NCBI GenBank assembly: GCA_017301995.1
Contig: JAFLEH010000041.1
Coordinates: forward strand, 1-54,212
DNA length: 54,212 nucleotides
DNA from: Verrucomicrobiota bacterium
GTDB lineage: Bacteria; Verrucomicrobiota; Verrucomicrobiia; Verrucomicrobiales; Akkermansiaceae
Direction: 5' to 3'
A program made the translations under genes and the position numbers. The notes beneath the pieces are model-generated. The model was not told the DNA's origin. It did not search any database and saw nothing but the letters and a program-made list of their open reading frames with translations. Shown one piece after another: positions 34,691 through 42,720 of this stretch. Positions within the stretch are counted from its first letter, which is position 1; each line of letters begins with the position of its first letter.

Positions 34691-35500
34691 CTACATCGCA
34701 GCCGCCCCGTTTCCGCCTCTCCTGTCCCGCAGCCGAGCAACCAGCGCCCGCGCCGCCAGCCCGCCGAGCCCGCCGACCGCAACAACAAGCCAAAGCCTCG
34801 GCCGCACCGGCAGCCATGAGGCTTCCGGCGGCTGAAGCAGGGAGATCCTCCTGATCGGCGGGGCGTTCTCTTCCGCGAGGGCGCGGCCGGCCTTCTCGAT
34901 CTCCTCCCGGCTCATCGGCGGTTTGGGCGGAGCGTGCGCGGCGGGTGGGGCATCGGTGAGTGCTTCGGGCAGGTCTTTCGCGACTTCCAACAGCTTTTTC
35001 CGGGCTTCCTCCACGGACTTTTCCTGCTCGGCCACCTGCTTTTTCAGTTCGGCGAGACTAGCCTCGGATTCGCGGTTCATCGACTCGGCCAAGTAGCCCG
35101 CAAACTCCCGGAGAATCGCGTCCGACACTTCCCGGGCACGCTCTGGCGAGTTCTGGCGGACCCGCAGCGTCACCAGCGTCCGTTTTTCCTCATCGGTCCG
35201 GTAGAACGACACCAAGGCACGGGTTTCATCCAGCGCCTTTTCCCGATCTGCCCCTGATGCCCACTGGCGACCGGAAACCCGGACCATCGCATTGGCCAGA
35301 ACATTTCCGCTCGTCAGCACTTCGCACTCGGTTGTGAAAAAACCGTAACCCACCACCTCCGGGCGCGGCGTGAAGGCGATCACCGTGGTGGCCTCGAATT
35401 GCCACGGGCGCAGCCAACTGACCGCCAGCGCCACCATGATCCCGCCAAATGTACACAATACGACTGCCCCAAGCGAAAACCCGCGTGAACGCGAAAGCAT
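34691..35500 (-). CDS. Wzz/chain-length determinant-like membrane protein
   Basis: 269 residues from the ATG at 35500; the frame remains open far upstream but only as antisense to the Sel1 gene. Two transmembrane helices (GAVVLCTFGGIMVALAVSWL at about 10-29, and PRLWLVVAVGGLGGLAARAL near the C-terminus) enclose a periplasmic part with a coiled coil (SLAELKKQVAEQEKSVEEAR). This is the topology of polysaccharide co-polymerases (Wzz, capsule-type). The C-terminal extension is short with no tyrosine-kinase domain. No polysaccharide genes are adjacent. Divergent from the Sel1 gene. Confidence 0.6.
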   Translation of the reverse strand: MLSRSRGFSLGAVVLCTFGGIMVALAVSWLRPWQFEATTVIAFTPRPEVVGYGFFTTECEVLTSGNVLANAMVRVSGRQWASGADREKALDETRALVSFYRTDEEKRTLVTLRVRQNSPERAREVSDAILREFAGYLAESMNRESEASLAELKKQVAEQEKSVEEARKKLLEVAKDLPEALTDAPPAAHAPPKPPMSREEIEKAGRALAEENAPPIRRISLLQPPEASWLPVRPRLWLVVAVGGLGGLAARALVARLRDRRGGNGAAAM

Positions 35501-35653
35501 GGCGCGAGTCTTGGAAGTCCGTCGCCGCCCGGCAAGCAAAATGTCCGATTTCTCCAAAACAGGGCCGAAAACACATGTCAGAGGCACCCTCGCAACCCCT
35601 AACCGCCAAATTTCCCGCTTGTCATGGGGGTGTATGGACCATAGCCTCCGCGC

Positions 35654-37222
35654 ATGCGTTTCAAGATTACTTTGCTGTCGCTGTGCTCCGTGCTTCTCGC
35701 CGCCCAATTGCAGGCCGCGGTTTCGCTTCCCGTTGGTGATTCGTCCGCCGCGATTCCGGCCGAGACCGATGGTCCCGCGAAAGAGGCTCTCCAAGCGTTC
35801 AAGGAAGGCCGCCACGCCAAGGCCATCGACCTCGCCAAGCCGCTCGCGGAAAAGGGCAACGCCGACGCGCTTTACATCCTCGGCTACGCCCACGAGACCG
35901 GCCAGGGCATCGAGGCGTCCCGCGACAAGGCGCTCGACTACTACCGCAAGGCCGGCGCCGCCGGGCACAAGGACGCGACCTACCGGTTGTCGTTCATTCT
36001 GCTGGCATCCGAGGACGAAAAGGAACGCACCCAGGCCCGCGAGGCGCTGGAAAAGGCGGCCAAGGATGACCCGGCTGTGGCCGGCCGGATTCTCGGTGAA
36101 GCCTACCTGCGCGGTGTGCTTTCCAAAGAAGCGGATTTCGACAAGACCGTCTTCTGGTGGACCCAGGCGTCCAACGCGGGCGATGTGCCGTCCGTGCTGC
36201 TGCTGGCCCGCCTCTACGAGGGCCAGTTCGGATTCGCCGACAAGAAGGACGCCAAAAAATCGCTCGATTTCTACTCGAAGGCGGCCGACCTCGGCAACGC
36301 CCCGGCCATGGTGGCCCTCGGATCCCGGCTGCTGAACGGCGACGAAAAAATCCGCAACGAAAAGCAAGGCCGCGAATGGCTGAAAAGGGCCATCGAGAAG
36401 AAGGAAAACAGCGCCTATCTGGCCCTCGGCGACTTCGAGGAAAACGTCAAAAAGGACCCCAAGGCCGCGCTTGCCGCCTATGAGCGCGGACGCGATGCCG
36501 GCCAGGTCGATTGCATGCTCCGCACGGCCGAGGCCTACATCGAAGGCAAAGGCACCGACAAGGATGCGGATCGCGGGATGGACGTGCTGGAAAGCGCCGC
36601 AAAGGCAGGCAGCCCGGTGGCCCACTACCGGCTCGCAATCAAGCGCCTGGCCGCCGAAAAACCCGACATGCTGCTTTGCTACGGCCATCTTCTGGTTGCC
36701 GCATCCGGTGGCGTGATCGACGCCCAGCACGACCTCGCGCTGCTCTACATTTCCGGCAAACTGGCCGCACAGGACGCCGCCGCCGGGGTGGCTTGGCTCA
36801 CCCGCGCCGCCCAGGGAGGCAACGCCCAATCCCAGTTCACCCTCGCCGGTCTCTATCTGGAAGGAAACGGCGTGCAACGCAATATGAACAACGCCGGGCA
36901 GCTCTACTCGCTCGCCGCCAACCAAGGCCACGCGGCGGCCACCTTCGCCCTCGCCCAACTGCACGGCAAAGGCGTCGGCACCGACGTGAACCCCATCAAA
37001 GCCTGGGCGCTCGCCACCCTCGCCGACGAACGCGGCGAAAAATCCGCCAAAGCCTACGCCACCGAGCTGGAAGCCAAGTTCGACGACAAACAAAAAGCCG
37101 CTGCCAAACAGGAACTCGCGGACATCAAGGCCGGCAAGGCCCCGAAACCCGCCGACAAGCCCGCGGACAAACCGGCCGACCCGAATGCGAAGCCGACGCT
37201 GCCCGCTCCGGTCAAACCGTAA
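35654..37222 (+). CDS. Sel1-repeat exported protein
   Basis: 522 residues with a signal peptide (MRFKITLLSLCSVLLAAQLQA). About ten Sel1-like repeats of 36-ish residues follow, for example ADALYILGYAHETGQGIEAS, APAMVALGSRLLNGDEK, AHYRLAIKRLAAEKPD, AQSQFTLAGLYLEGNGVQRN and AATFALAQLHGKGVGTDVN. Such solenoids mediate protein-protein contacts. The C-terminus is a low-complexity Lys/Pro/Asp tail (KPADKPADKPADPNAKP). A GC-rich hairpin follows the stop. Confidence 0.85.
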   Translation: MRFKITLLSLCSVLLAAQLQAAVSLPVGDSSAAIPAETDGPAKEALQAFKEGRHAKAIDLAKPLAEKGNADALYILGYAHETGQGIEASRDKALDYYRKAGAAGHKDATYRLSFILLASEDEKERTQAREALEKAAKDDPAVAGRILGEAYLRGVLSKEADFDKTVFWWTQASNAGDVPSVLLLARLYEGQFGFADKKDAKKSLDFYSKAADLGNAPAMVALGSRLLNGDEKIRNEKQGREWLKRAIEKKENSAYLALGDFEENVKKDPKAALAAYERGRDAGQVDCMLRTAEAYIEGKGTDKDADRGMDVLESAAKAGSPVAHYRLAIKRLAAEKPDMLLCYGHLLVAASGGVIDAQHDLALLYISGKLAAQDAAAGVAWLTRAAQGGNAQSQFTLAGLYLEGNGVQRNMNNAGQLYSLAANQGHAAATFALAQLHGKGVGTDVNPIKAWALATLADERGEKSAKAYATELEAKFDDKQKAAAKQELADIKAGKAPKPADKPADKPADPNAKPTLPAPVKP

Positions 37223-37236
37223 TATTCCACCACCCC

Positions 37237-37261
37237 GAAGGGCGCCCGAACGGCGCCCTTC
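37237..37261 (+). terminator. hairpin terminator after the Sel1 gene
   Basis: Perfect 10-bp stem GAAGGGCGCC / GGCGCCCTTC with a 5-base loop, 14 bases after the stop codon. The following bases GCGCTTT contain only a short T run, so it may be a weak intrinsic terminator. Confidence 0.65.
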
Positions 37262-37297
37262 GCGCTTTCAGGGACCAGCCTGACCATCCGTCCCGCC

Positions 37298-38980
37298 ATG
37301 AGTGCCTCCTCAGACCGCCATTCGATCCGCCCCGGTTTCGCGGCGGCCATCCGGGATGTCCGCCAACGGTTTTTCCAACGCGATCCGGCCCGCTGGCCGG
37401 TCTTTTCGCTGGCCCCGTTTTCCGACGTCATCGCCTTCCGCGCCCGGTCGCTTCCACCTAACGAGAAAGTCGAAGCCTATCCCGGCGGACGGGAGCTTTC
37501 GGAGCGTCTCCACGCGCTCGACCGGGTGCCTCAACGGATACCCGGCGCCAACGATCCCGCGGATCCGCTGGTCGCCTTCGCCGCCGCCCTATCAAAGAAC
37601 TGGGAAAGCCCGCTGAGCGTTGAAAACGTCGCCACCCAATCGTCGGATCCCGCGATCATGGGCGCGATGCTCGGCAGCCTCGCCAACCCCAATCTGGTCC
37701 ATCCGGAATACGCCGGGATGGCGGTCGAACTGGAACACGCGGTGATCCGCCAGATCGCCAGCCAGACCGGCTGGGACCCCGCCAAAGCGACCGGTATTTT
37801 CACCCAGGGCGGGACGTTCTGCAATCTCTACGGGTATTTGCTAGGCATTCGCAAGAACCTCCCCCTCGCCCGCGAATACGGCCTCGAACACGGGCTCGAC
37901 TACCGGATCATCAATTCCCAGGGCGGCCATTACTCCAACACCACCAACCTGTCGTTGCTAGGCGTGAACCTCCGCCGCAAGACGATCCGCATCCGGATCA
38001 CCGACGACAACGACATGGACATGGCGGATCTGGAATGCCAACTCCGCGCCTGTTTCCAACTCGGCTGCGTGGTGCCCACTATCATGCTGACCATGGGCAC
38101 CACCGACACCTTCGCCATCGATCAGGTGAAGCCGGTCCGCGACCTCTGCGACCGGCTCTGCGAGCAATACGAAATCACCGCCAAGCCCCACCTCCACGTC
38201 GATGCCGCCGTCGGCTGGCCGCTGATCTTTTTCCTGGAATACGACTTCGACCGCAACCCGCTGGAAATCAACGAACCCACGCTGGAAGGCCTGCGGCGCA
38301 ACACCGGACGTTTCCGCGAACTGCGCCACGCGGATTCCTACACCGTGGATTTCCACAAATGGGGCTATGTCCCCTACACGTCCAGCCTGGTGATGATCCG
38401 CGACCGGCAGGATCTAACCGCGCTGGAGCACGATCCGGAAAATTTCACCTATTTCGAGAAGGACACCGAGGGCCAGACCCACCTTCATTCCACCATCGAG
38501 TGCTCGCGCGGCGGGGTCGGCATGTTCGCCGCGGCCAATAGCCTGGCCCACCTCGGCGTGGAAGGCCACCAATTGCTCGTGGCCAATTCGCTGCAGAACG
38601 CGAACTACTTCCGCCACCGGCTGGCCGCCACGCCGGGCGTGATGGTGCTGGCTCCGGGAAACCAGGGACCCAGCGCCGGTTTCCGGCTTTACGATCCCGC
38701 GCAAGTCGCCGATCCGGACGCGGAGTTCGCCCTTGAATACGCCGTCAACGACACCCCCGACTGGCTGGATCGCGTGACCCGCAACAACCACTATCACCGC
38801 CAGGCGTTCCTCCGCCGCGGCAAGCGCACGCTCTACACCAACTACGTCCAAAGCGCCGCCCACACCGACTACGACGCCCACGGCCGCTACCGGATCCTGC
38901 CGGGCGAAAAGGCGGTTTTCATGAACCCCCTGACGAGCTTTGGCGACATCGACGCGTTCATCGGACGGATCCACGGGTGA
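37298..38980 (+). CDS. PLP-dependent group II decarboxylase
   Basis: 560 residues in the group II (glutamate/aromatic amino acid) decarboxylase family. Seen: GIFTQGGTFCNLYGYLLGIR (cofactor phosphate region), HLHVDAAVGWPL with the PLP-ring Asp (about residue 305), and DSYTVDFHKWGYVPYTSS with the Schiff-base Lys in HKW (about residue 353). The C-terminal domain includes ASHTDYDAHGRYRILPG-like text and NPLTSFGDIDAFI. Substrate cannot be fixed; glutamate, diaminobutyrate or an aromatic amino acid are possible. Cytoplasmic. It stands alone with a terminator before it and the 6S-like RNA after it. Confidence 0.85.
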   Translation: MSASSDRHSIRPGFAAAIRDVRQRFFQRDPARWPVFSLAPFSDVIAFRARSLPPNEKVEAYPGGRELSERLHALDRVPQRIPGANDPADPLVAFAAALSKNWESPLSVENVATQSSDPAIMGAMLGSLANPNLVHPEYAGMAVELEHAVIRQIASQTGWDPAKATGIFTQGGTFCNLYGYLLGIRKNLPLAREYGLEHGLDYRIINSQGGHYSNTTNLSLLGVNLRRKTIRIRITDDNDMDMADLECQLRACFQLGCVVPTIMLTMGTTDTFAIDQVKPVRDLCDRLCEQYEITAKPHLHVDAAVGWPLIFFLEYDFDRNPLEINEPTLEGLRRNTGRFRELRHADSYTVDFHKWGYVPYTSSLVMIRDRQDLTALEHDPENFTYFEKDTEGQTHLHSTIECSRGGVGMFAAANSLAHLGVEGHQLLVANSLQNANYFRHRLAATPGVMVLAPGNQGPSAGFRLYDPAQVADPDAEFALEYAVNDTPDWLDRVTRNNHYHRQAFLRRGKRTLYTNYVQSAAHTDYDAHGRYRILPGEKAVFMNPLTSFGDIDAFIGRIHG

Positions 38981-39041
38981 CAGGGCGGTTAGACGCGGGT
39001 TTCCACGTGTCGGAGTCCGCAAAAATTGCGGTGGAAAGTGC

Positions 39042-39069
39042 TTGCGTTCACCGCTCGGGGGGCTAGTAT
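39042..39069 (+). promoter_or_regulatory. sigma-70-type promoter of the 6S-like RNA
   Basis: TTGCGT (39042-39047), a 16-bp spacer, then TAGTAT (39064-39069). The expected start, seven bases on at about 39076, is exactly the first base of the closing helix of the RNA that follows. Confidence 0.6.
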
Positions 39070-39075
39070 TCACGC

Positions 39076-39255
39076 AACTGCTGTGTGCGTTCAATCTGGT
39101 TGCTAGCCCGAACCGATAGAATGAAACCGGGAGCACTCATTTTGTCATATAGGCCATGCCGTTCACCGGATCGCCGAAACAGACAAAACGCTCCCACTTG
39201 TTGAGCTTCAGGAACGTGGCTCATAGCGCCATGAACGGCACAGCGGTTATTTTTT
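39076..39255 (+). ncRNA. ssrS: 6S-like regulatory RNA (candidate ssrS)
   Basis: About 180 nt, predicted by hand to form one long, bulged rod. A closing stem pairs AACTGCTGTG (39076-39085) with CACAGCGGTT (39239-39248) and CGTTC with GAACG. Next come GG(T)TGCTA with TAGCGCC, a large central bubble (about 39105-39128 opposite 39196-39222), then GGGAGC (39129-39134) with GCTCCC (39190-39195) and TTTTGTC (39140-39146) with GACAAAA (39182-39188), capped by a small loop region. A T-rich run (TTATTTTTT) follows the closing stem. Size, closing stem, central bubble, own promoter and lack of an ORF fit 6S RNA, which sequesters housekeeping RNA polymerase. Short shared pieces with E. coli 6S (CCGATA in the bubble) are suggestive only. 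Confidence 0.6.
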
Positions 39256-39310
39256 CCCCGGATCGGTGTTGCGTTTCTCCGTGATTCGGGCAAGCTGAGC
39301 GCGGTAATAT

Positions 39311-42034
39311 ATGAAATTCCATGGCGCTGAGATCCCGACCCTGCTGGCCCTGATGGCGCTTGTCGCCGTGGCGGACAACCCCGCCGAGGCCCCGCCCCAA
39401 GCCGCCGCCGGAGAGCAACCGTCGATCACGGACCTCATCACATCCATGGCCGATGAGAGTTTCCCGGCACGCGAGAACGCAACCCGCAAGCTATGGGAGA
39501 TGGGCGATGCCGCCATTCCGGCCCTCAAACAAGCCGCCGAAGGCACCGATCCCGAGATCGCGTTCCGGGCCCGCGACATTCTCCGCAAACTCGAACTTTT
39601 CATCCTGCCAGGCACCGATCCCGCGGTGATCTCCCTCGTGGAACGCTACAAGCAAGCCAATCCATCCCAAAAACCCAACATCATGGAGGCGCTGCGGGCG
39701 AAACGCGCCTACCGGCAGGTTCTCAAACTCTACGCTGCGGAAACCGACGCCAAACTGCGGAACAACTTGAAAAGCATGGTGGAAGGTCTCGCGAGTTTCG
39801 CCGCCCGCGAGGCGATCCTGGCCGGGAACGCGGCAGAGGCCCGGACCATGCTCGAACTCGCTCCCGCGGAAGATCAGGGACTGATGACGCTTGCCGCCTT
39901 CCACCGCGCCAACGGAACCCTGAAAGCGGAACTCGAACGGGCGAAATCCTCCAAAGCCCCCGGCGCCGCCGCATGGAGGGCCGCGCTCCACCGCGCGGCC
40001 GGAAACATCGCCGAAGCCCGGAATGCGGCCGTCGATGCCGGAAAACCGGAGATCGCCTCCCTCATGGCGATGTTCGAAGGCGATCCCCTACCCTGGCTCG
40101 AATTCGGATCCACACGGAACCCTTCGTCCCTTGACCTCTACACCCCGCTCGCTATCAAGCGTTGGAATGGCCGCATTCCGGGAACCCCGGACATCGCAGG
40201 CATCGTCAACCGACTCAATTCCCGCAACACCGCCACCCGCGCCCTGGCATTCGGCGCGCTGAGCTTGTTAGGCGAGCCCTCGCTGGCCGAATCGTCGCTG
40301 GCAAAGGTCGATCCTCTCTCCGCATTCGATTCCCTGGACTCCAACGAACGCGTCGAGGACGCGCTCAAGGCGCTTCATATCAACCCTGAAAAGCCTGATT
40401 ACACCCAATGGGCCGCGTCACGGTTCGCCCAACTTCTGAAAGACTCCGACGAAGCGGAAAACGAGACGATCGAACTTGCCGCGCTGGCGAACTTTCTCGA
40501 AAGCCGGGGGCTCCACAAGGAACTCCGGGAAGCCTTCGACAAACCGCTGGCCGAACTCGCGGAAAAGGACATCGACGCGTTTTCCGAAATCGCCCGTGCG
40601 ATGTGCGGCCGCGGCCTCCGCCGGACCGGCGCGATCGGCCCTATTCTTCGTGTCGCTCCGGAATGGGCGGGTGATGATGACGACCGCTGGGATGACATTC
40701 TGGTCGCGGTCTTCGGAGACAACGACGACACGATGGCATCCTGGACGCTGCTTTCGCAGATCGATCCGAAAGCCAGCCGCAAGGATCGTTTCGCGGGAAT
40801 GTGTGCCATGGCCGGGCTTGGAATCGACCCGGATGGCCTCCGCAAGCGCTGGCTCACCCTCCTCTGGAAACACGTCGCCCAAACTCCTCCCGGGCAACGT
40901 CCCACCGTGTTGAAACTCGCCGGATTTTTGCTGGGATCCTATCCGGACCTCGACAGCCAACTGAAACTCATCGATCTGCGGGAAAAGGGCAAACCCGCGG
41001 AGGACGCGGATGAGGATGAAGCGAATCCGGAGGAAGAAGTCGATCCCATGGCGGAGGATTTGGAAAGCGGTGTCGAACTGAGCACCGCTGCCATCGACAT
41101 GGTCTATCTGGCCGCTGCCGACCGCTGGAACGAAGCGGCCCAACTCGCGCTTAAGTTGCTGGACGCCAACAAGGGGCGCGCCAAGACCCGCGCCGACCTT
41201 CACGCCTACGCCGCTGCGTGCCTCCGCCGGGCCGGTAAGGAGAAAGAGGCCGCGGCGCACGAGATTTGGGTGGAAAAGCTCGCGCTTGGGGAAAGCGACG
41301 TCGCAAAGCGCATCGCGGGAGCCTACGCGTTTGGAGACGATTACGAACGGAGTGCCACCTGGTGGTGGCGGGCCGTGCTCGAAGCCGATCCCGGGGCCCA
41401 CAGTTTCGTGGACACACTGGATGACTTCGCCACCCTGCAACTCGAACGGGGCAAGTGGAAATTGGCCGCGGCCTCCTTCGAGGTCGTCGCCCAACTTTAC
41501 GGCAAGTCCCCTTACGGATTCCAAGTCCAGACGGCTCTGCTGCGGATTCGCCAGCAGGCGGATCTCGCCCGTGCCATGGACCTTCTCCAAACCGACCGCG
41601 AACGGGCGGTTTCCATGCTGGCGCGCTGCCACGGCATCGACCCCTGCGGTGCCACCTTGGCGGATCACTTCTTCCCCGCCCTGCGGGCCGCCGGACTTAC
41701 CCGCGAACATGACCGCTGGTTCCAGCTTTCCTGGGATCGGCTGCAATCGGTGATCAAACGGTTCCCCGGCTCCCACAACACCCGCAATTCGGCCGCATGG
41801 CTCGCCGCCAGAGCCGCCCGAAAGCTCGACGCCGCCCAATCCGATTCCGAGAAAGCCCTGGCCATCTGCCCGGATCAGGGAGCCTATCTGGATACCATGG
41901 CCGAGATCCAGTTCGCCAAAGGACGCCGGGAAGAGGCCATCAGTTGGTCCGAACGGGCGATCAAGAGCCGCCCCACCGACTCCGCCCTGCGCCGCCAGTT
42001 GCTGCGCTTCCGCAACGACCCGTTCCCGAAATAG
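39311..42034 (+). CDS. large exported HEAT/TPR-type helical-repeat protein
   Basis: 907 residues, starting at the ATG at 39311 with a weak signal sequence (IPTLLALMALVAVAD). An N-terminal HEAT-like pair (ITSMADESFPARENATRKLW, ALKQAAEGTDPEIAFRARDIL) resembles the armadillo-type units found in many Verrucomicrobia and Planctomycetes exported proteins. The rest is helical with TPR-like stretches (AAQLALKLLDANKGRAKTRA; DSEKALAICPDQGAYLDTMA near the C-terminus) and an acidic low-complexity linker at about residue 565-580. No enzyme motif. The next gene starts 15 bp after the stop and is probably co-transcribed. Confidence 0.75.
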   Translation: MKFHGAEIPTLLALMALVAVADNPAEAPPQAAAGEQPSITDLITSMADESFPARENATRKLWEMGDAAIPALKQAAEGTDPEIAFRARDILRKLELFILPGTDPAVISLVERYKQANPSQKPNIMEALRAKRAYRQVLKLYAAETDAKLRNNLKSMVEGLASFAAREAILAGNAAEARTMLELAPAEDQGLMTLAAFHRANGTLKAELERAKSSKAPGAAAWRAALHRAAGNIAEARNAAVDAGKPEIASLMAMFEGDPLPWLEFGSTRNPSSLDLYTPLAIKRWNGRIPGTPDIAGIVNRLNSRNTATRALAFGALSLLGEPSLAESSLAKVDPLSAFDSLDSNERVEDALKALHINPEKPDYTQWAASRFAQLLKDSDEAENETIELAALANFLESRGLHKELREAFDKPLAELAEKDIDAFSEIARAMCGRGLRRTGAIGPILRVAPEWAGDDDDRWDDILVAVFGDNDDTMASWTLLSQIDPKASRKDRFAGMCAMAGLGIDPDGLRKRWLTLLWKHVAQTPPGQRPTVLKLAGFLLGSYPDLDSQLKLIDLREKGKPAEDADEDEANPEEEVDPMAEDLESGVELSTAAIDMVYLAAADRWNEAAQLALKLLDANKGRAKTRADLHAYAAACLRRAGKEKEAAAHEIWVEKLALGESDVAKRIAGAYAFGDDYERSATWWWRAVLEADPGAHSFVDTLDDFATLQLERGKWKLAAASFEVVAQLYGKSPYGFQVQTALLRIRQQADLARAMDLLQTDRERAVSMLARCHGIDPCGATLADHFFPALRAAGLTREHDRWFQLSWDRLQSVIKRFPGSHNTRNSAAWLAARAARKLDAAQSDSEKALAICPDQGAYLDTMAEIQFAKGRREEAISWSERAIKSRPTDSALRRQLLRFRNDPFPK

Positions 42035-42049
42035 GCCGCACCGTCCCCG

Positions 42050-42466
42050 ATGAGGCGAATTCTCCAAGGCATCCTGCTCCGGGTCACCGCGGTGCCCCTG
42101 TTGCTCCTGCTTCAGGGACCGTCGATGCTGGTGCAGGAGGTGGCCTGGGCCTCCATGCTGGTCAAATACTCCCGCGACAAGGGACTTTCGCGCGGCGTGG
42201 TGGAGACCTTTGATGGAAAACACCCTTGCCCGCTTTGCCGGAAGGCTCAGGAAATCCGGAAGAAAGAACAACAGAAAAGCCCGGAAACCCCCGCGCCTAC
42301 CAACCGGCGTCTCGCAATGAACTGGGGGGATATGCTCGTCCCTGGCCCGATTGTCTTGCAACCGCCGGCCGGCAGATCCGTCCGATACCCCGTTCCCGCA
42401 TGGATCTCCCGCTGGACCCTCCGGAACGGCGGACCGCCGCCCCATCCGCCACCCGAAACGGCCTAG
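42050..42466 (+). CDS. small exported protein with CPLC motif
   Basis: 138 residues. N-terminal hydrophobic segment (LLRVTAVPLLLLLQGPSMLV), then HPCPLCRKAQEIRKKEQQK at about residues 58-76, and a Pro-rich C-terminus. The layout (signal/anchor, one HxCPxC motif, basic helix) resembles small copper-associated exported proteins of the DUF2946 kind, but I cannot assign it to that family. It lies directly upstream of a TonB receptor with copper-site residues, which supports a metal-related role by context. Confidence 0.55.
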   Translation: MRRILQGILLRVTAVPLLLLLQGPSMLVQEVAWASMLVKYSRDKGLSRGVVETFDGKHPCPLCRKAQEIRKKEQQKSPETPAPTNRRLAMNWGDMLVPGPIVLQPPAGRSVRYPVPAWISRWTLRNGGPPPHPPPETA

Positions 42467-42531
42467 CACCCACCGCCGAAGCCGTCACGAGCGAACGTTT
42501 CCGCACCAATTGTCAGGCGCGGGAAAATTGG

Positions 42532-42549
42532 CCGCACACAGGTGTGCGG
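42532..42549 (+). repeat. short perfect inverted repeat before the copper receptor
   Basis: CCGCACAC-AG-GTGTGCGG, 8-bp arms around a 2-base centre, 172 bp upstream of the receptor ATG in a 254-bp non-coding stretch (42467-42720). It could be an operator for a metal-responsive regulator or part of a leader hairpin. Nothing else notable was seen in this gap. Confidence 0.35.
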
Positions 42550-42720
42550 ATCCATGGCGAACGCCCGTTCCGCCCGGTTCTCCTGATCCGGCCGGTCATG
42601 GCATCGGTATGCCAAAACGGTCCGTACAGGGCCATATTTCGCCTTTTCTCCATGCGTCACGCGCCCCAACCCGCGCCGTGCGGGCGGTGTCGGACGCTCC
42701 CATCCAACTTCAAAACATCC

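Noticed and set aside
34691..37093. 800-codon minus-strand open frame
   Set aside because: Only the last 269 codons (from 35500) have protein-like content (Wzz-like topology). The rest is antisense to the Sel1-repeat gene, which has a clear signal peptide and repeats on the plus strand.
37298..38980. Naming the PLP enzyme as glutamate decarboxylase
   Set aside because: The family is clear, but substrate-specific residues cannot be judged by eye and there is no gadC-like antiporter next to it.
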